Assembly: GCA_949357655.1 (NCBI GenBank)
Contig: CASHTG010000007.1
Span: 248,001 to 312,000, forward strand
Length of the DNA stretch: 64,000 nucleotides
Source of the DNA: Parascedosporium putredinis
Lineage: Eukaryota; Ascomycota; Sordariomycetes; Microascales; Microascaceae
Reading direction: 5' to 3'
Part shown: positions 34,309 to 47,055 of the stretch, one piece after another
Layout: every line of letters starts with the position of its first letter
Numbering within the stretch: position 1 is the stretch's first letter
Program-made: the position numbers and the translations under genes
Notes under the pieces: model-generated
Database searches by the model: none
Seen by the model: the letters and a program-made list of their open reading frames with translations, nothing else
Told to the model about the DNA's origin: nothing

Positions 34309-35523
34309 ATTGATTGGTTGTTGGGTGAATTGGTCGTGGGATGGCTATGTACCATCCGTTCCTGCTCCTCCTCTGCCCACAGCGATTGCATCTACACTGC
34401 GAGGTCGTGAACTGTAATGTACCCGACGATACGCAAGGTCACGTGGTAAGCCAAACTGCCCTCGATCGAACGATTCCTGCATCGTGGGATTAGCATTCCT
34501 CAGGATATTTCCGAGTGGGTATCGCCATGGCTAAAGTAAATTGGCGTCTGTCCAATCGTCGTAGAGCCTATAACCGCTACTTTTCCCAAACCTAAGAATG
34601 ACTCTAGAGAGGGATGCCGTGATGTTAGAACTATTGCCACGCAGGAAATAGAAAGAGGAGCCGAGACACATCACGGCCCGTATCGGAACTTGGCCTTGGT
34701 TTATACATGACTAGTTCTCCGGCTCTATGTGATCTTGTTTTATTTCTTTTTCTTTCCTTTTATTGTCAAGTTCTTCTTTACCTCCCCAGGTAGGTGAGTC
34801 AACGAGAGAAACGGCTTGTGAGGGAGGATATGACTGCACGAAGCTAGTTCCCTAATCTTCCTTAATGCGGCAGGTCCTTGCTCCTTTCTGCTTCGCATAT
34901 TATGGAACGAATCGCTCAGGTTTTAGCTAATAGCCCCCACTAAACAATGTGGTCTTGGGAGCTTCCGCTCAAGGGCCCAATCGAACCCGGGTGCATGAGG
35001 CCCTCCCCGAAAACGTGCAAGCCGGGAAATCCTCCTATTCGTTTTACACTGCTTGTGATTGGCTCGCGGGCGGGGACATGCGGTTCTGCGGCTTTGGGCC
35101 CATGGAGTCACACACACACGCCACCGCGCGAGAGAGAGGGGAGGAGCTTGAAGAGGTCCAGCGTGGTTCTGCTTAGCTCGCCCCACTAACAGGTTGGGTT
35201 TCTCCGAGGCAAAGAGCAGCTCGCGCGTAGCGAAACTCTTCGGACGTACGTTATCTTGTGGAAAGGAAGGAAAAAAAAGAGGTCCAAAGGGCGCGATTGA
35301 CTCTTTTGTTGACTCCTCGGCGTTTCTATAAAATTTTCTACTGAGTCTTCCTTTGAAGAACTCTTGAGCAGTTCACAGATATACATATAAGAAGAGAACC
35401 AGGTTGTGAACCCAAAGAAGGTAACCCTTCACGCTCACCACCGTCAACGCCTGATTCGCAAGTCTTTCCCTGGCCACTCGGGACATAAATACCCCTAAAG
35501 ACAGAAACAAGCCAACAGCAGCC
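34309..35523. other. Intergenic, upstream of PaiB-like gene
   Basis: I see no gene in this 1.2-kb stretch. A TATAAAA sequence at 35327-35333 lies about 190 nt upstream of the PaiB-like start codon. Confidence 0.6.
35327..35333 (+). promoter_or_regulatory. Possible TATA box of PaiB-like gene
   Basis: TATAAAA about 190 nt before the start codon at 35524, a plausible distance if the leader is 150 nt or so. No transcript evidence is available from the sequence. Confidence 0.35.
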
Positions 35524-36335
35524 ATGCATCTCCGGAGCGACCACGCCGAAGACCGCATCCCGGTTCTCCAACAACTTGTCCGGGACTACCCCCTCGGCGT
35601 GCTCACCACCGCCATCGCCTCGCCCAACTTCCCCTCCTGCAGTCCAGCCACATCCCCTGGGTCATCGACGTCGACGACACCACCGCCTCGTCCGCCGGCG
35701 ATGGCCCCAACCTAGGCCGTCTGCGCGGACACATTGCCCGCCAGAACCCGCAGAGCAAGGCCATGATCGAACACCTGACGGCCAACGCAACCCCCTCGGC
35801 AGACGCCGGCCCCGCGTCCGCCGTGCTCGAGAACGAGGTCCTCGTCCTCTTCACCGCCACCCCGCACTCCTACGTCACCCCCAAGTTCTACGTCGAGACC
35901 AAGCCCACCACGGGCAAGGTCGTGCCCACCTGGAACTACGCCGCCGTCCAGGCGTACGGCCGCGCCAGGGTCTACTTCGACTCCAAGTCCGACGAGACTT
36001 CGGCCTACCTGGACCGCCAGGTCGCTGACCTGTCCCACGCCATGGAAACTTCCATTATGGGCTTCACCGGCCGTGAAGGGCGTCCCTCCGCTTGGAAGGT
36101 CTCCGACGCGCCGGACAGGTACGTCGACCTGCTCAAGAAGAACATTATCGGCGTTGAGATCGAAATCACCCGTCTTCAGGGCAAGTTCAAGATGAGCCAG
36201 GAGATGAGCAAGGGCGATCGCGAGGGCGTTATCCAAGGCTTCGCGGGCCTCGGTACTGAGCAGGCGGGCGAGATATCTGCGCTCGTTCGGGAGAGGGGCG
36301 AGCTCAAGGACGCCAAGAAGAGCCAGGCACCGTAA
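35524..36335 (+). CDS. PaiB-like FMN-binding split-barrel protein, one frameshift
   Basis: Resembles the PaiB family (FMN-binding negative transcriptional regulator in Bacillus; split-barrel flavin fold). In fungi the role is not established. The start MHLRSDHAEDRIPVLQQLV with PLGVL matches the family N-terminus, followed by HIPWVIDV, LRGHIARQNPQ and WNYAAVQAYG, then the C-terminal LSHAMETSIM and LLKKNIIGVEIEI segments. The frame breaks at a CCCC run (35631-35634); adding one C joins the two frames in register. Restored length is about 270 aa with no intron. The start codon context is good (CAGCCATG). It is co-directional with the synthase but 2.9 kb away with a tRNA between, so a functional link is not implied. 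Confidence 0.85.
35631..35634 (+). other. Frameshift site in PaiB-like gene
   Basis: A CCCC run. One missing C separates the N-terminal frame (ending in SPNFP) from the frame encoding LLQSSHIPWVIDV. Confidence 0.85.
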
Positions 36336-38284
36336 AGAGAGGGGATCCTTTTGTTTGGTCTTTTTGGCTGGGCCCGTGGGTAGAGCGAGGCATGTTTTCT
36401 CTTAGTTCCTTGCATCGGTAAACTCTTGGGAAGTTGGGCCTATGTGATGCTGAAAGATAAAGCTGGAATGCGGAGCAAGGCGTGATACGTAGGTGTTTAT
36501 GATGCAAACGATAAATAGATATAATGCAGTATATGTCAGTGTCACTCCCAAGATTGCCTTTCGCGGCCAGACGAGGGGCTCCCACTCCCAAAATGAAAAA
36601 ATCTCTGAATCTCTTCCAACCAGAATCATCGGTTATTACCAAAATTACCCTTGTCACAATATAACCAACAGAGTGTGCGTCCCTCAGGGACTCAAGAGAG
36701 CTAGTGTTTGGATCTTCGTTCCATAATCACCGCCCCTTTGGAATTGATTTCCGGAGGACTCGCTACCACGTCACTCCACGATCCGTTCATCACCTAAAAC
36801 AAACCATAGCTGTCATTCCGAGTACGTTTATGTCTTGTCTCGGGCACAGCCTACTGACCCAGGCCGTTAGGTGTAGCAAGGGTTCGCCTCTTGTCTCACA
36901 TCCATCTATTCACGGCAGCCGGCTCCGCAGCCTCGATCAGGGGCGACATTCTTTTGCGCGGGAGGTTGATACCTACACTTCGAATTCAACGCCGCTTTAC
37001 CCAACAAAGTGGCAATGCTGAGTGGTGGCCTCAAACATATATTTCTTCCCTCCACAACCATAAATCCCAAATCCTGGAAGTCGAGGACGCTGCTCCTTGT
37101 GCCGAACCTGTATCATTGTTTCGTAATGGTGCAGCAGGCGGACATCAATCAGAGAGACTAGGCAGTCCTGACTTTCGGCACGGCTCGTTTTCGGTCTACA
37201 TGCCAACTATGACTCTCCTCTAGGGTGCTCGCCAGGCTCGCGTTGGTAAGTGGCCGGGCCTTATCTCGAGGTGAGACACTTCTCGCCGCTATCCTTGGGC
37301 GTTTTGCCGCTTTGAGCCCACCCACCTTATCCCAGCTTCAGGTCACCGCGAGCTGGCATCAATAGATTGGCCGCGGTGGCCATAATTATATTAGGTAGTC
37401 TGGCAAGTCTGGGTTGCGAAAGACCCAAGACTCGATATGTCCCACATGCGGCTACGTTATTCCGACATCTATGAGATAAAGGGTGTACACGGTCGCAAGC
37501 CTCATTGTCGAGGGAGACTGTAAGCCACACAAGTCTAGTATTGGCCTATGTGGCACTGAGAGGTGACCATACCAGTGCTGGCTCTTCAAGACACAAGAGC
37601 GGGCTGAGTCAAGTGTTTACGGACCTCTTCATAATCTTGTAGAGAAGTGTTGAGGAGAAGCATCTCAGCTGGCGAGTGAGGAAAAGCCCTTGCGACTTTG
37701 TAGATACTCATCAGGAGTGGCTTTGAAGGTATGCTCTCGTACGATTGTCACATCGATCCCGAAATCCTGGATACTAGGCCGAGTGTTCTAATTGAGGGGA
37801 GCTTAGAATATTGAGCTGCAATGAGTCGTCTACTGGATTCGCCGGAGCAAGCATCTCGTCACTACTATGAATAGCCAAAACGTCTTACTCTGCCAACAAC
37901 GAATGTCAGGGTTATTCGAGCCGTCACCTTTTGTTCGCTGACCTAGCTTTCCCTCCCTTCCCGACTAACACGGGAATTCACGATCAAGTACAACCTAGGC
38001 TTACCAATGTGAAGGGAAGTTTAATAGGCAAGCAAAGAAGTCACACCTTTGAGAGTAATTTGGGACGCAAGAAAGCAAGTGGTATATAGTATCTAAGGTA
38101 ACAAGGCAGACATTCTGGCTAGTGATCTCGCCGGGTTGTTTTTCTCTATATATAGCAAAACCCGAAAAAGACTAAACTCTGAGAATAAGAAAAAAAGGCA
38201 AGCAAGCGGGAAGCAATAATTATCTCGTCCGTGGACCTCGAGCCACGGAGCGGAGTCTATACAGGCGCTTTTTCTTTTCTCTCC
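36336..38284. other. Intergenic between convergent PaiB-like and permease genes
   Basis: About 1.9 kb, AT-richer than its neighbours. It has only short open frames, none resembling a known family. It presumably holds the 3' UTRs of the two convergent genes. Confidence 0.6.
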
Positions 38285-40399
38285 TTAGTACGAGTACTTG
38301 AACTTCTTGTTCTCACGATCCGTCATGTTGGCCCACACCTCGGGCGCCATGTACGAATCCTCCGACTCAATGGCGGCACCTCGCTTCTTGTTCTGCCATT
38401 GGTAGTAGAGGAAGAGGATAAAGGTGACAAGAGCGCAGCCAGCCTGGGTAGCCATGACGGCAATCTTGGCGGGGCGATAGTCGGGGGCGTCACGGGCCTG
38501 GAACGTCTGGGGACCGATGATGTTGCCGATGGAGAAGGAACCGCTGAGAAGGGCAGCGGCGAAAGCACGCTTGGTGGCACCACCGAAGTTGGCCGCGGTC
38601 CACTAAGAAAATGGGTGTTAGAACATTTTGTCTTCTGCTTTCTTTCTCCTCGTTCCAAAGGGCATAAACTTACGTTGTAGAACACTGCAAGCGGGGCAAC
38701 AACAGCGTTGACGAGGTAGATGCCGGCAAGAGCAGCAGCCCTGTTCTGGGAATAGAAGGACATCAAGGCACCACCGATGATACTATCAACGAGGATTAGT
38801 TTATGGTACTTTGCTTAATATCGTGAGCTCGAATTCAACTTACGCAGGGATGATGCAGCAGATGATCCAAAGCCAGCGGTTAGAGTTGCGACGAATGGCA
38901 AAACCGACGAAAAGGGTGAAGAAGATGCTGACAGCACCGGAAGGCATGTTCATCAGGGCAGCCCGCTTGGGGTCCTTGACAATTCCCCTGATGAGAGTGG
39001 CAGAGTAGGTGGTGACGACACCGCTAGAGACGGACAGCTGCGGAGCACCAGTCGTTAGCATATGTTTTGTCGTGAATACGCACGGATATTCCGCTTTACG
39101 GCTAGCTGGGAGGAAACTTACGAGAATGACAGCAAGGAGGAGCAGGTAGAGCTGGGGGTCCATGAGGGCCTCCAGAATCTCCTTGGGACGGAACTTCCTG
39201 TTCTCGATACCGGTCTGGTTGACACTGACGTGCTTGAGGAGCTTCACCTTCTCCTCATTGCTGAGCCAGCTGGCCTTCATGGGGGTGTCGGGCAGGAGCA
39301 AGATGGTCCAGAGACCAATGGCAACAGTGAGGCAGCCGAGGGTGACGAACATGACCCTCCATCCCGACAGGGCGGCACCGGGCGCGATGTGCTGGAAGCC
39401 ATAGGAAACGGCACCACCGAGGATCTGGCCGAGACCGAGACCAAGGTACCAGAACGAGAAGCGGGGAGCCGCCTCGGACTTGGTGTACCACTGGCTGCTG
39501 ATGAGCAGAAGCGAGGGAGCGATAGTCGCCTCGAAAATACCGAGGAACACACGAGACACGAGGAGGGTCTGGTAGTTGGTAGCAGCAGCACCGCAAGCGG
39601 TGGCGGTTCCCCACAAGATTACGTTGAGACCGAGCCACTTGGCGGCAGGGACCTTCTGGAGGAAGTAGACTGTGCGATGCGAACAAGCAACGTTAGCGAT
39701 GTGCAACTTTCCGTCACGTATCAGCGACAGGGCCGCTGATTACACAGACGCTGGCCACCGAATTTTTCCAAAGTCACTTGTGCGACCGACTTTTCTGACG
39801 CATGCTGGGATCAACTTACTGTTTGGTACCTCGAAGGCGAGAAGTGCGACAAAGAGGAAGGTGGCGACGTTGGAGAAATCATTGCCCTGAAGCTTGAGTT
39901 CCGCATGGATTCCCATGACAGCGGCATACTAGAATGATGATCGACAGTTAGAAAAGCCCTCTTTTCCACTCCAACTTGCTTTCTGCGCCGGTCCCCGGAC
40001 AATCCAGAGTCCTCCCCCTTAGTATCGCGGCCGCCCGCGATCCGTGCACCGTAGATCCGGGGCGCGATTCGAGATCGAGTCGAGGGCGAACAATTTTAAA
40101 AGCAGACGGCCAGGCAGACTTCAGGAAAGAAAAACAAATTAAGAGTGCGGGCCCTGACTTACGTTGAGGATAACCTTGTCGAGGAACTGCATGGTATAAC
40201 AGCAGAACATGATCGGCACGATGTGCCAATCGATCTTGCGGCGAAGAGCCTTCAGCTCCTCTTCGGTCGCGCTCGCTTCAGTGACATCGCGGTTCTCCTG
40301 GAGGAACTGCCAGGCGTTGTCGATGTCGGAGGCGGCATCGCCATTAACGGCCTGGTTACCGAGTTCGGCCTCCTTGAGGCTTCCTTTTCCTTCGGACAT
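38285..40399 (-). CDS. MFS transporter, allantoate permease (Dal5-like, anion:cation symporter) family
   Basis: Plasma-membrane major facilitator of the fungal anion:cation symporter group (Dal5/Tna1 type), which imports small organic anions such as allantoate, ureidosuccinate, nicotinate or related acids. The substrate cannot be read from sequence. Six exons with standard junctions: 40163-40399, 39820-39928, 39122-39669, 38844-39037, 38674-38782 and 38285-38602. All donors read GTAAGT and the joined frame is open for 504 aa. The family N-terminus RRKIDWHIVPIMF leads into helix 1 with QFLDKVILNYAAVMG. The signatures RVFLGIFEA and WYTKSEAAPRFSFWY are present, followed by a hydrophilic central loop and the second six-helix half ending NKKRGAAIES. 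The start has a good context (CACCATG). It is intact, with no frame break, unlike most other genes in the window. Confidence 0.93.
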
Positions 40400-43300
40400 G
40401 GTGATTACCTGCGTCGTTCCTGGCAAAGAGACGACTGTAGGGGGTATATAAAAGAGAGACAACAACACAAGGTTGTAAAAGAAATAAGTGAGAAAAAAAG
40501 AAGGTATAGAAGTGGAAGCTCCCTTTAAGAGTGTGTGCACAAGGAAAAAAACCTTCCGCAGATCAAAGGAATCGGATGTCTGTGGGTAGATGCACAGAAA
40601 ACCCAGGAGAAAGGGTAAGGTGTGATTATGTGAGAGAGATTAATCTATCACACGTGCGACACCAAGGAAGCTGTGCCTTTGGTACTCAAGGGGTGTGGTC
40701 AAGGAGGAAGGGAAGGAATGAGGGAGGCGAGTGGGATGGAATCTATATAAGAAGTAGTTGGAAAGGGGAAGGAGTGTCTCAGGGGATAAGGAGAAATGAA
40801 TGCGGAAGGCACAATGGACCTAGACCCAACTCGAGGGTGGATGTGGGGAGATCCTGCAAGTCAGCTGCAGACTTGGGGAAATATTGGACTTGGTGGAGGG
40901 GAAGAGCAAAACGGAAATGGCCAACACTGTCAGCAACCCCGACACGAGGGAAGGAGACGCAATAAAAATGATAATTGGGGTAAAATCAAAGTGAGGAAAG
41001 GATTCGCGTGCCCCGGGACTGCAGAGCATGGAGGTAGAGAGAAGGGGAAAAACGCAGGGCAAAGACGTTGGGACCGGGGCCCAGTGTAACAGTGGACGAC
41101 TGGGATGTGTCAAATATTGGCAAACTCCAAACCCTTGGATTCCTACTTTGCAATATTATTTGGCCAATGCGAGAAGTAGAGCGAGGTTTGGTCAGTCTGG
41201 ACAAAAGATAAAAGGATCACGGACCTTGGCAACCAGGAGTGGGTGGGGAAGGGGAGTTGAATTGATCAATGGATGGGAAACGGGAGGATCAATGAGGTCG
41301 ACCGGATTGGGGGCGTGGAGGGGAGAGCGGAGGGGAGGGGAATAACGGCGTGCGTGCTCCGTGCTGTCAGGGTTGGTGCCAACGGCGAGTACGAAGATGA
41401 TGAATCAAAATGAAGGGAGACGGTATCGAGAGGTACAGCGTGGAGAGAGTGTGTTGGGAGAGCATGGGTCCATCGAGCCACCGGCGCATGCAAAGGACTG
41501 TGACCGAAGACCATGCTTTTCGGTTCGGATGTTGTTCCCCCTCCTCGAAGTTGCCCGTTGCCTGCAAGTTTGCATGCGCGTTGGCAGTTTTCCAGAAGGG
41601 AAAAAAAAACAGACAACTGATCGGTTGATAGCTGCTTTGCGTGGCTTTGACACATTCTTTTTCGGTCCATTTCTCTTGAGGGAGGGGAGCCAGAGGAGGA
41701 CGGATATTGACATTGGTGTCTTTCCCCGTTCTTCGGACCACTACACGTGAATTACCAAGCACAAGTGTTACGTCTTTCCTGCAAGGATCAATGATCGGTC
41801 CTGGGTGCAGTTTCCGCCTCTCTCTTTGAAGGACAAACTGTATGGTGTACAAGCAGTTCGTAAGCATTAAGCGAGGCCCCTAGGGGCCCCTGGGCGGCGG
41901 GGAGGGAAGGTTTCGTCCCCCTCGTCATTGCTTTCAATGAAGTAGTGTATAGAGACGTCGAGCCCTCCCCATAAAATGTAATAATCCCATAATGGCGAGG
42001 GGAAAAAGAAAATCAACCAAATTCTCACGACCCAGGAGTGCAGTCATCTCACGTTCAAGTTGTCCTTCGTTTCCCCGGAGGCGTTGGCACAGGACAGGGA
42101 GGGCGCGCCACTTTTGGCCAGGGGTTGCTTTCACGCGTTCATTCAAACAGGGCGAGCAACCTATTTTTGACGGGGAAGGGGTCTCGCCCTTCCCTACCTG
42201 GCAGGCCTGGTTCGCTGGTCATGCAGCAGAGGCTGTTTTTCTTCGTTCTTTTTGAAGTTGGCCAGAGCCAAGGGGGCGTGAACGGCAGTGGACGACTCTG
42301 CCATAGAGGCTTGTACCGCCGCACCGTGCGAGGCCTGGGATTGCTCGACAGGGGGAGGGGTGCACAAACCCCCTTGGATACTTGTACAGTGCCGACTTTC
42401 AACTTGACCCTCCACTCAAAATCTTCCCCTCCAGCGACGGCGACGCCCTTTCTGGTGCGACCGAACTGCCTGCCTTGCCCATGTCAAGGTCGCTTTTTAG
42501 CGAATGCAACTTTATTACTTCAAAGGACCAGTTGAACCAGAGACATCGCCGTTTGAATGCACACCCACACACCCCCAAGCCCACCCTTCTCCGCCTGGCA
42601 GTGGCCGCGAATCAAGGACGCCTCCGACTGGCTCCGGGGGCGAGAGGTGTCCAAGCCGGCCGGATCATCCTAGCAGCAAGGAAGGTCCCGGTAGAGTGGA
42701 GGGTGGGTTGTCTTCAAAAGTACGAAGTATTAATGGACGTTCGCTTTTGCAGGCGCAAGCAGGGAAACAAGCCGGAGGGACACCTCATTGGCGAATGGGC
42801 AATCGCAGCGGTGCTTGGTTTTAAGGGGTGGGGGACAGAGGCCCTCCACGTAATGTGGGCAAGCTGTTGGTTGTTGGGGGAGGAGGGGGAAGCACACTTG
42901 ATGGCTTCTCATATTACAAACAGGTGGGGGTCTCCTCTCAATTCATTTCTCTCAATGGGGGCCTGAGGAAGTGATTGGGAAGGGATCAATCACTCGATCG
43001 TCATTCAGCTTCAATGGGTTGAGCTGAAGATTGAAGATCTCACGGGAGCGGGGACCGTAATGGTGGGGGAAGGGAGCAGGTGGAGGGGGATTTCGAAAGA
43101 TGGAGATTGAGCATGGCGCCTTGAGAGGTTGTGAATTGTGGCTCGAGCAACGGTGGCTCCTACTCTTAGCTTGAGCTCTAAAATTATTACTCATCCGATA
43201 GGTGGGACAGGCGGTACAGGGATGAGGGATTGGCGTGGCCCACCTTCGAAACTCCACCAGAAACTCGTGCCCTGTTACATCAGGCCATTCATCACTATTC

Positions 43301-46300
43301 CTGGTCCTACTGGATTCGATTCTCCATCGAACACACAAACCCGGCCCGACTGGGGTCCAAAGATGGGGTTACATCAGCTATCTCAACCTCATCTAACATC
43401 GCTTTGCGAGATTCCAAGGATGCAAACATCAAACTTGTCTCTGCGCCTCGGCCGACCCTCACCTCCATCACATCACAGGACAAGACACGCACCTGGATGG
43501 TTCCGAGGCAATGATAGGGAGAGCTGTGAACTCAGGAGCTACTCCTCCCCTCGGGCCAGTGACGAGCTGGGGGTGGGAGGGGGGGACGGGGGAAGGCACA
43601 CCTCTTATCACCACGGCCAACCGGCCACGGTTCCTCGGCACTTTTCTTTGGAATCACATTGCAGGATTTGGGACCGAAAAGCAAAGGAAGCCGTGTAGAA
43701 AACCCGCACAGATGGATCAATTGCTTGTGCGTGTGTGGTGCGCCCAGCCAGCTGGTTCGGCGACCACAGACGTTGTGCGCACCGGGACCGAATGAACCGG
43801 AGGGAACCGTGAAGGGGAGCTCTCGCCGGCAAGAAAAGCAAGTTGAATTGTAACAGAAAAATGCCGATCTGTCTCTTGTCCTCCTCGAAGCAAGCGCTCC
43901 ATTTCCCGCCCAGCGCTTGAACGCCAACATTACTGTGGTGGTTTTCCCTTTGTTTTCCTTTTTCCCTGAAGTGCTCCGACAGGCTTCCTTTTTCTCCCTT
44001 GAGACGCCAATTGGCTTTTCTGCAACGCAATCAGCCCTTTGATTCCCCTTCGTTCATGTTTGTATCTTCTTTGCTCCAGCTTCAACGCAAGGAGCAACGA
44101 GTGGGCTTTTGTCCGACCATTCAAAATGTCTCCCTGACGCGCGCAAATCGCCTTTTTCGCCTGCACCGCGCAGCGTTGCCAGTGTTCACGCCCCCGGCCT
44201 CTCATTTTCCGTTGTCGGCTCCTCATACAAAGTCCATGCAATAATAATTGCGCCCCTGCGGCAAAAGAGCTTACAAGCGCACATTTCGCGGGCAAAGTTG
44301 TACCGCAGAGCGCAGAGTGGCCATCGCTGTGGGGTACATGGCGCATGGCGCACTCTTCATCCACACACCTTCCGCCTTCCTAATTCAAACGGGGCCCTTT
44401 CTCGGGCGGTCCTTTTCTGAAGCGAGATGCGAGGATGCACCTTTGGCCTTGCTCTCGCTCGCAAAGGGGTCGCATCGGTCGCACATCATGACGGAGAAGG
44501 TGATTCTCTTCTTAGGCTGGAAGGAAACCCGGTCGGCCATTTCACACAGGTGTACACGCAAGCATTTCCGCTTCGATTTCTTTTGCCCGTCTCGCCTCTG
44601 GCCTCCATTCTCACCGTGTCGTTCAGCATTTTGAATGATTGATGCGTCGGTGATATAGTGTGCTGTGCACTAGCACTCTCACCAAGGTCACCCTTGCACA
44701 CCGAAGAAACAAAGCAGTGCTACCTTTGCTTTCTCCCTTCGTCCTCCTTCTCCCCTCCCTTATCCCTGCTGGCTGGCCCCAGCAACAATGAAGCATCTTC
44801 GGTGGCAGAATATGCCACCCGCTCCGAGAAGGGTGAGGTTTAGTTGCAGCCAAAATCTCTCCCCGACCCCTAGCATTTTGTGATGGGAATTCCCGGCATG
44901 CGTCGTGGAAACATTGCCATTCTCCTCCTGCCTTGAAACTGAGGCGAGCGGCGCAGTTTTTGGTCGCCTACTGTTTGCCGGATGAAATATTTTGGTTCGG
45001 GAGAGCTCGCCGATGGCGCAACAAGGTGGGCCACGATCTGGCCTGCCGGGCGATTGTCTGCTGCAGACTGCATTTCGGCCGTTAGGAAATCGTCTCCCAT
45101 GCAAGTGCAGCGTTGCTTGCTTCATATTAAGGGCAAGCAAAGTTTGGTTTGGCCACTAGAATTCGGCCCTCGCTGAGCCCCTTCCCCTCCCCTTTTTTCT
45201 TTTCTCTTTCTTCTTCCTGTCCTTCTTTGCAGGGCGCGGATGAGAAAAAGCTGGTCCCGCAACCGGCATCCAATATTCTCTTCATCCTGGTTTCCTCGGA
45301 TCTCAATGGGGGAGGGGATAATAACTGGGCGGACTGAGTGTAGACGATTTATTGGTGTGTGTAGTGTCGCGATGGTCGAGGGGTGATTTGTTCCCAAGAT
45401 ATTTTCTTCACTCTCCTTTCCATTTTCCATGCCGCCCGACCCCTGCAGGTTCGCACCCCTTTCTTCTGGAATCCGGCTACCTTGGCCCCTTGCCTTCTTA
45501 CGCGGTTGGAGATTACACCCCGGTCCCCTGGGCTGCCCAGGGCATTCTTTTCGACCTCGGAGGAGCCTGGGCTGGGCCGGGCCAGCTCCTGATGCTCCTT
45601 CCGTACGTCGTTGCACCTGAGGATGGGGAGCAAGCCCTCAGCGGCCAGGTTCCTCTTGTGGTGATTCCTTCGAAACGTGGGGGAACGACGGTACGAGGGG
45701 TGTGGGTGTGCATGTGTGCGATCTATTCTCAAGTTGTTGCCGTCGTTGAACTTTTTTTTCTTTGGCTCTCCATTATTAGCGATGCGTCCATGATAACCTG
45801 ATCAACGTTCGAGTGCCGGGGAATTTGTGAGAAGATCACAAAAAAGGCAACAATGCTATAGTGCTACCGGGACATCATCTTTTTTTCCCCTCCCCCGTCC
45901 CTTCACCCAACCCCTTAGACCCTTGCTTGTACGCCATAGAGCTCCTTTTCTTATACATTACCGAAGGAAAATAATATTCTTTTCTGCGGTCGCCTTCGTT
46001 TCTGCGCTGTTCTCTGGCTCTCCCAAGAACGAGATTGTTAAAAACCACGAACTTTCTCGCCCTACTGCACCTTGTTTTCTCCTTCCTTCTTTTTGTCTCA
46101 GAAGATCGACATCAGCTAAACTCATGTGGTCTTCGGGGTGCTAGTGGATTACACCTATACAAGCTTTCCCTTGCCTTTTTCTGCTTTTTCCCCCTTCCCC
46201 TCCACACTCGGAGCGTCGCTTGACTCTGCTTTATGGTCCCTCGCCGATCGGACCTTTAATTCCTGCCAGCACTGCCTTGGCTATCCGCCACCTACCGCAT

Positions 46301-47055
46301 AGCTGTCCCACTCTCCTCCCATCGATCCGCACATCTTTTCGACTTGGGCCGCCCTCCCCCAACACTAACAGCGCCCGCCGACTACTGCTGCTTTTCCGCC
46401 GACCATCTGGTCTTCACCCACATTTTTCTTTGCTTTCCTTTTTTCACACCTTGCAGTGCTTCCTGGGCACCCTTTCGCCCCTCTTCGGATCATCGGCGTG
46501 TTAGTCCTGCACCGCGAGACAAGACGTTGCGCGTGCGTCCTGCCTGTCTCTGGGACCACACCACCTGTCGCTCTGCCTGCACTCATTTTCTATTGGCGAG
46601 TAAAGCAGGGGTTCAGCAGTTAAGAAATTATAGACCTTCCCTCTGGAAAGGATACGCCCGCTTCTCCCTCCACCTAGACGGCCTGTAGGGAAAAAAAGAG
46701 GACGTCCTCTTTTCATTAAACGAAGAGTCCACCCTCCTGGACTTATATCTTTCCTCGCCCTCCCTTCTCTTGGGACTTCTTTTTTTCTCCGCCCCCGGTT
46801 CGGAAGACGATAGCCTCAGCCGCCTTGGGGATCCAGCCATTCGGTCCCATAATCTTCGGTGTCAAGAAACCGCTGCGCCCACCAACGCCTTTGGTGTTTC
46901 TTTATCCAAGCCCGACGCCGCCCACCCCCTTCCTCCCACTTCAGCTACCCTCTTTTCACGCACCACACGGTGTCAGCTCGACTAGGCCACTTTTGCTCTC
47001 CGCCGACTAACACATTTCTTTTTCCTTATCCCGCCTTTCATTCCTACCGCCCAGC
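40400..47055. other. Gene-poor interval of 6.6 kb
   Basis: No recognisable gene. It contains the promoter of the permease, with TATATAAAAG-type sequence near 40445, and a perfect 14-bp palindrome at 41875-41888. A CT-rich stretch (about 46.2-46.8 kb) lies upstream of the PTH11-like gene on the sense strand. The longest frames (42382-42966 plus; 41367-41867 minus) have no family resemblance and overlap open frames on the other strand. Confidence 0.55.
41875..41888. repeat. 14-bp perfect palindrome GGCCCCTAGGGGCC
   Basis: A self-complementary GC-rich sequence in non-coding DNA, about 1.5 kb upstream of the permease start. It could be a protein-binding site or chance. Confidence 0.6.

Noticed and set aside
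34960..35060. A GGGTTCGATT-like sequence on the minus strand suggesting a tRNA
   Set aside because: No complementary T stem or anticodon arm could be formed. It is only a short resemblance.
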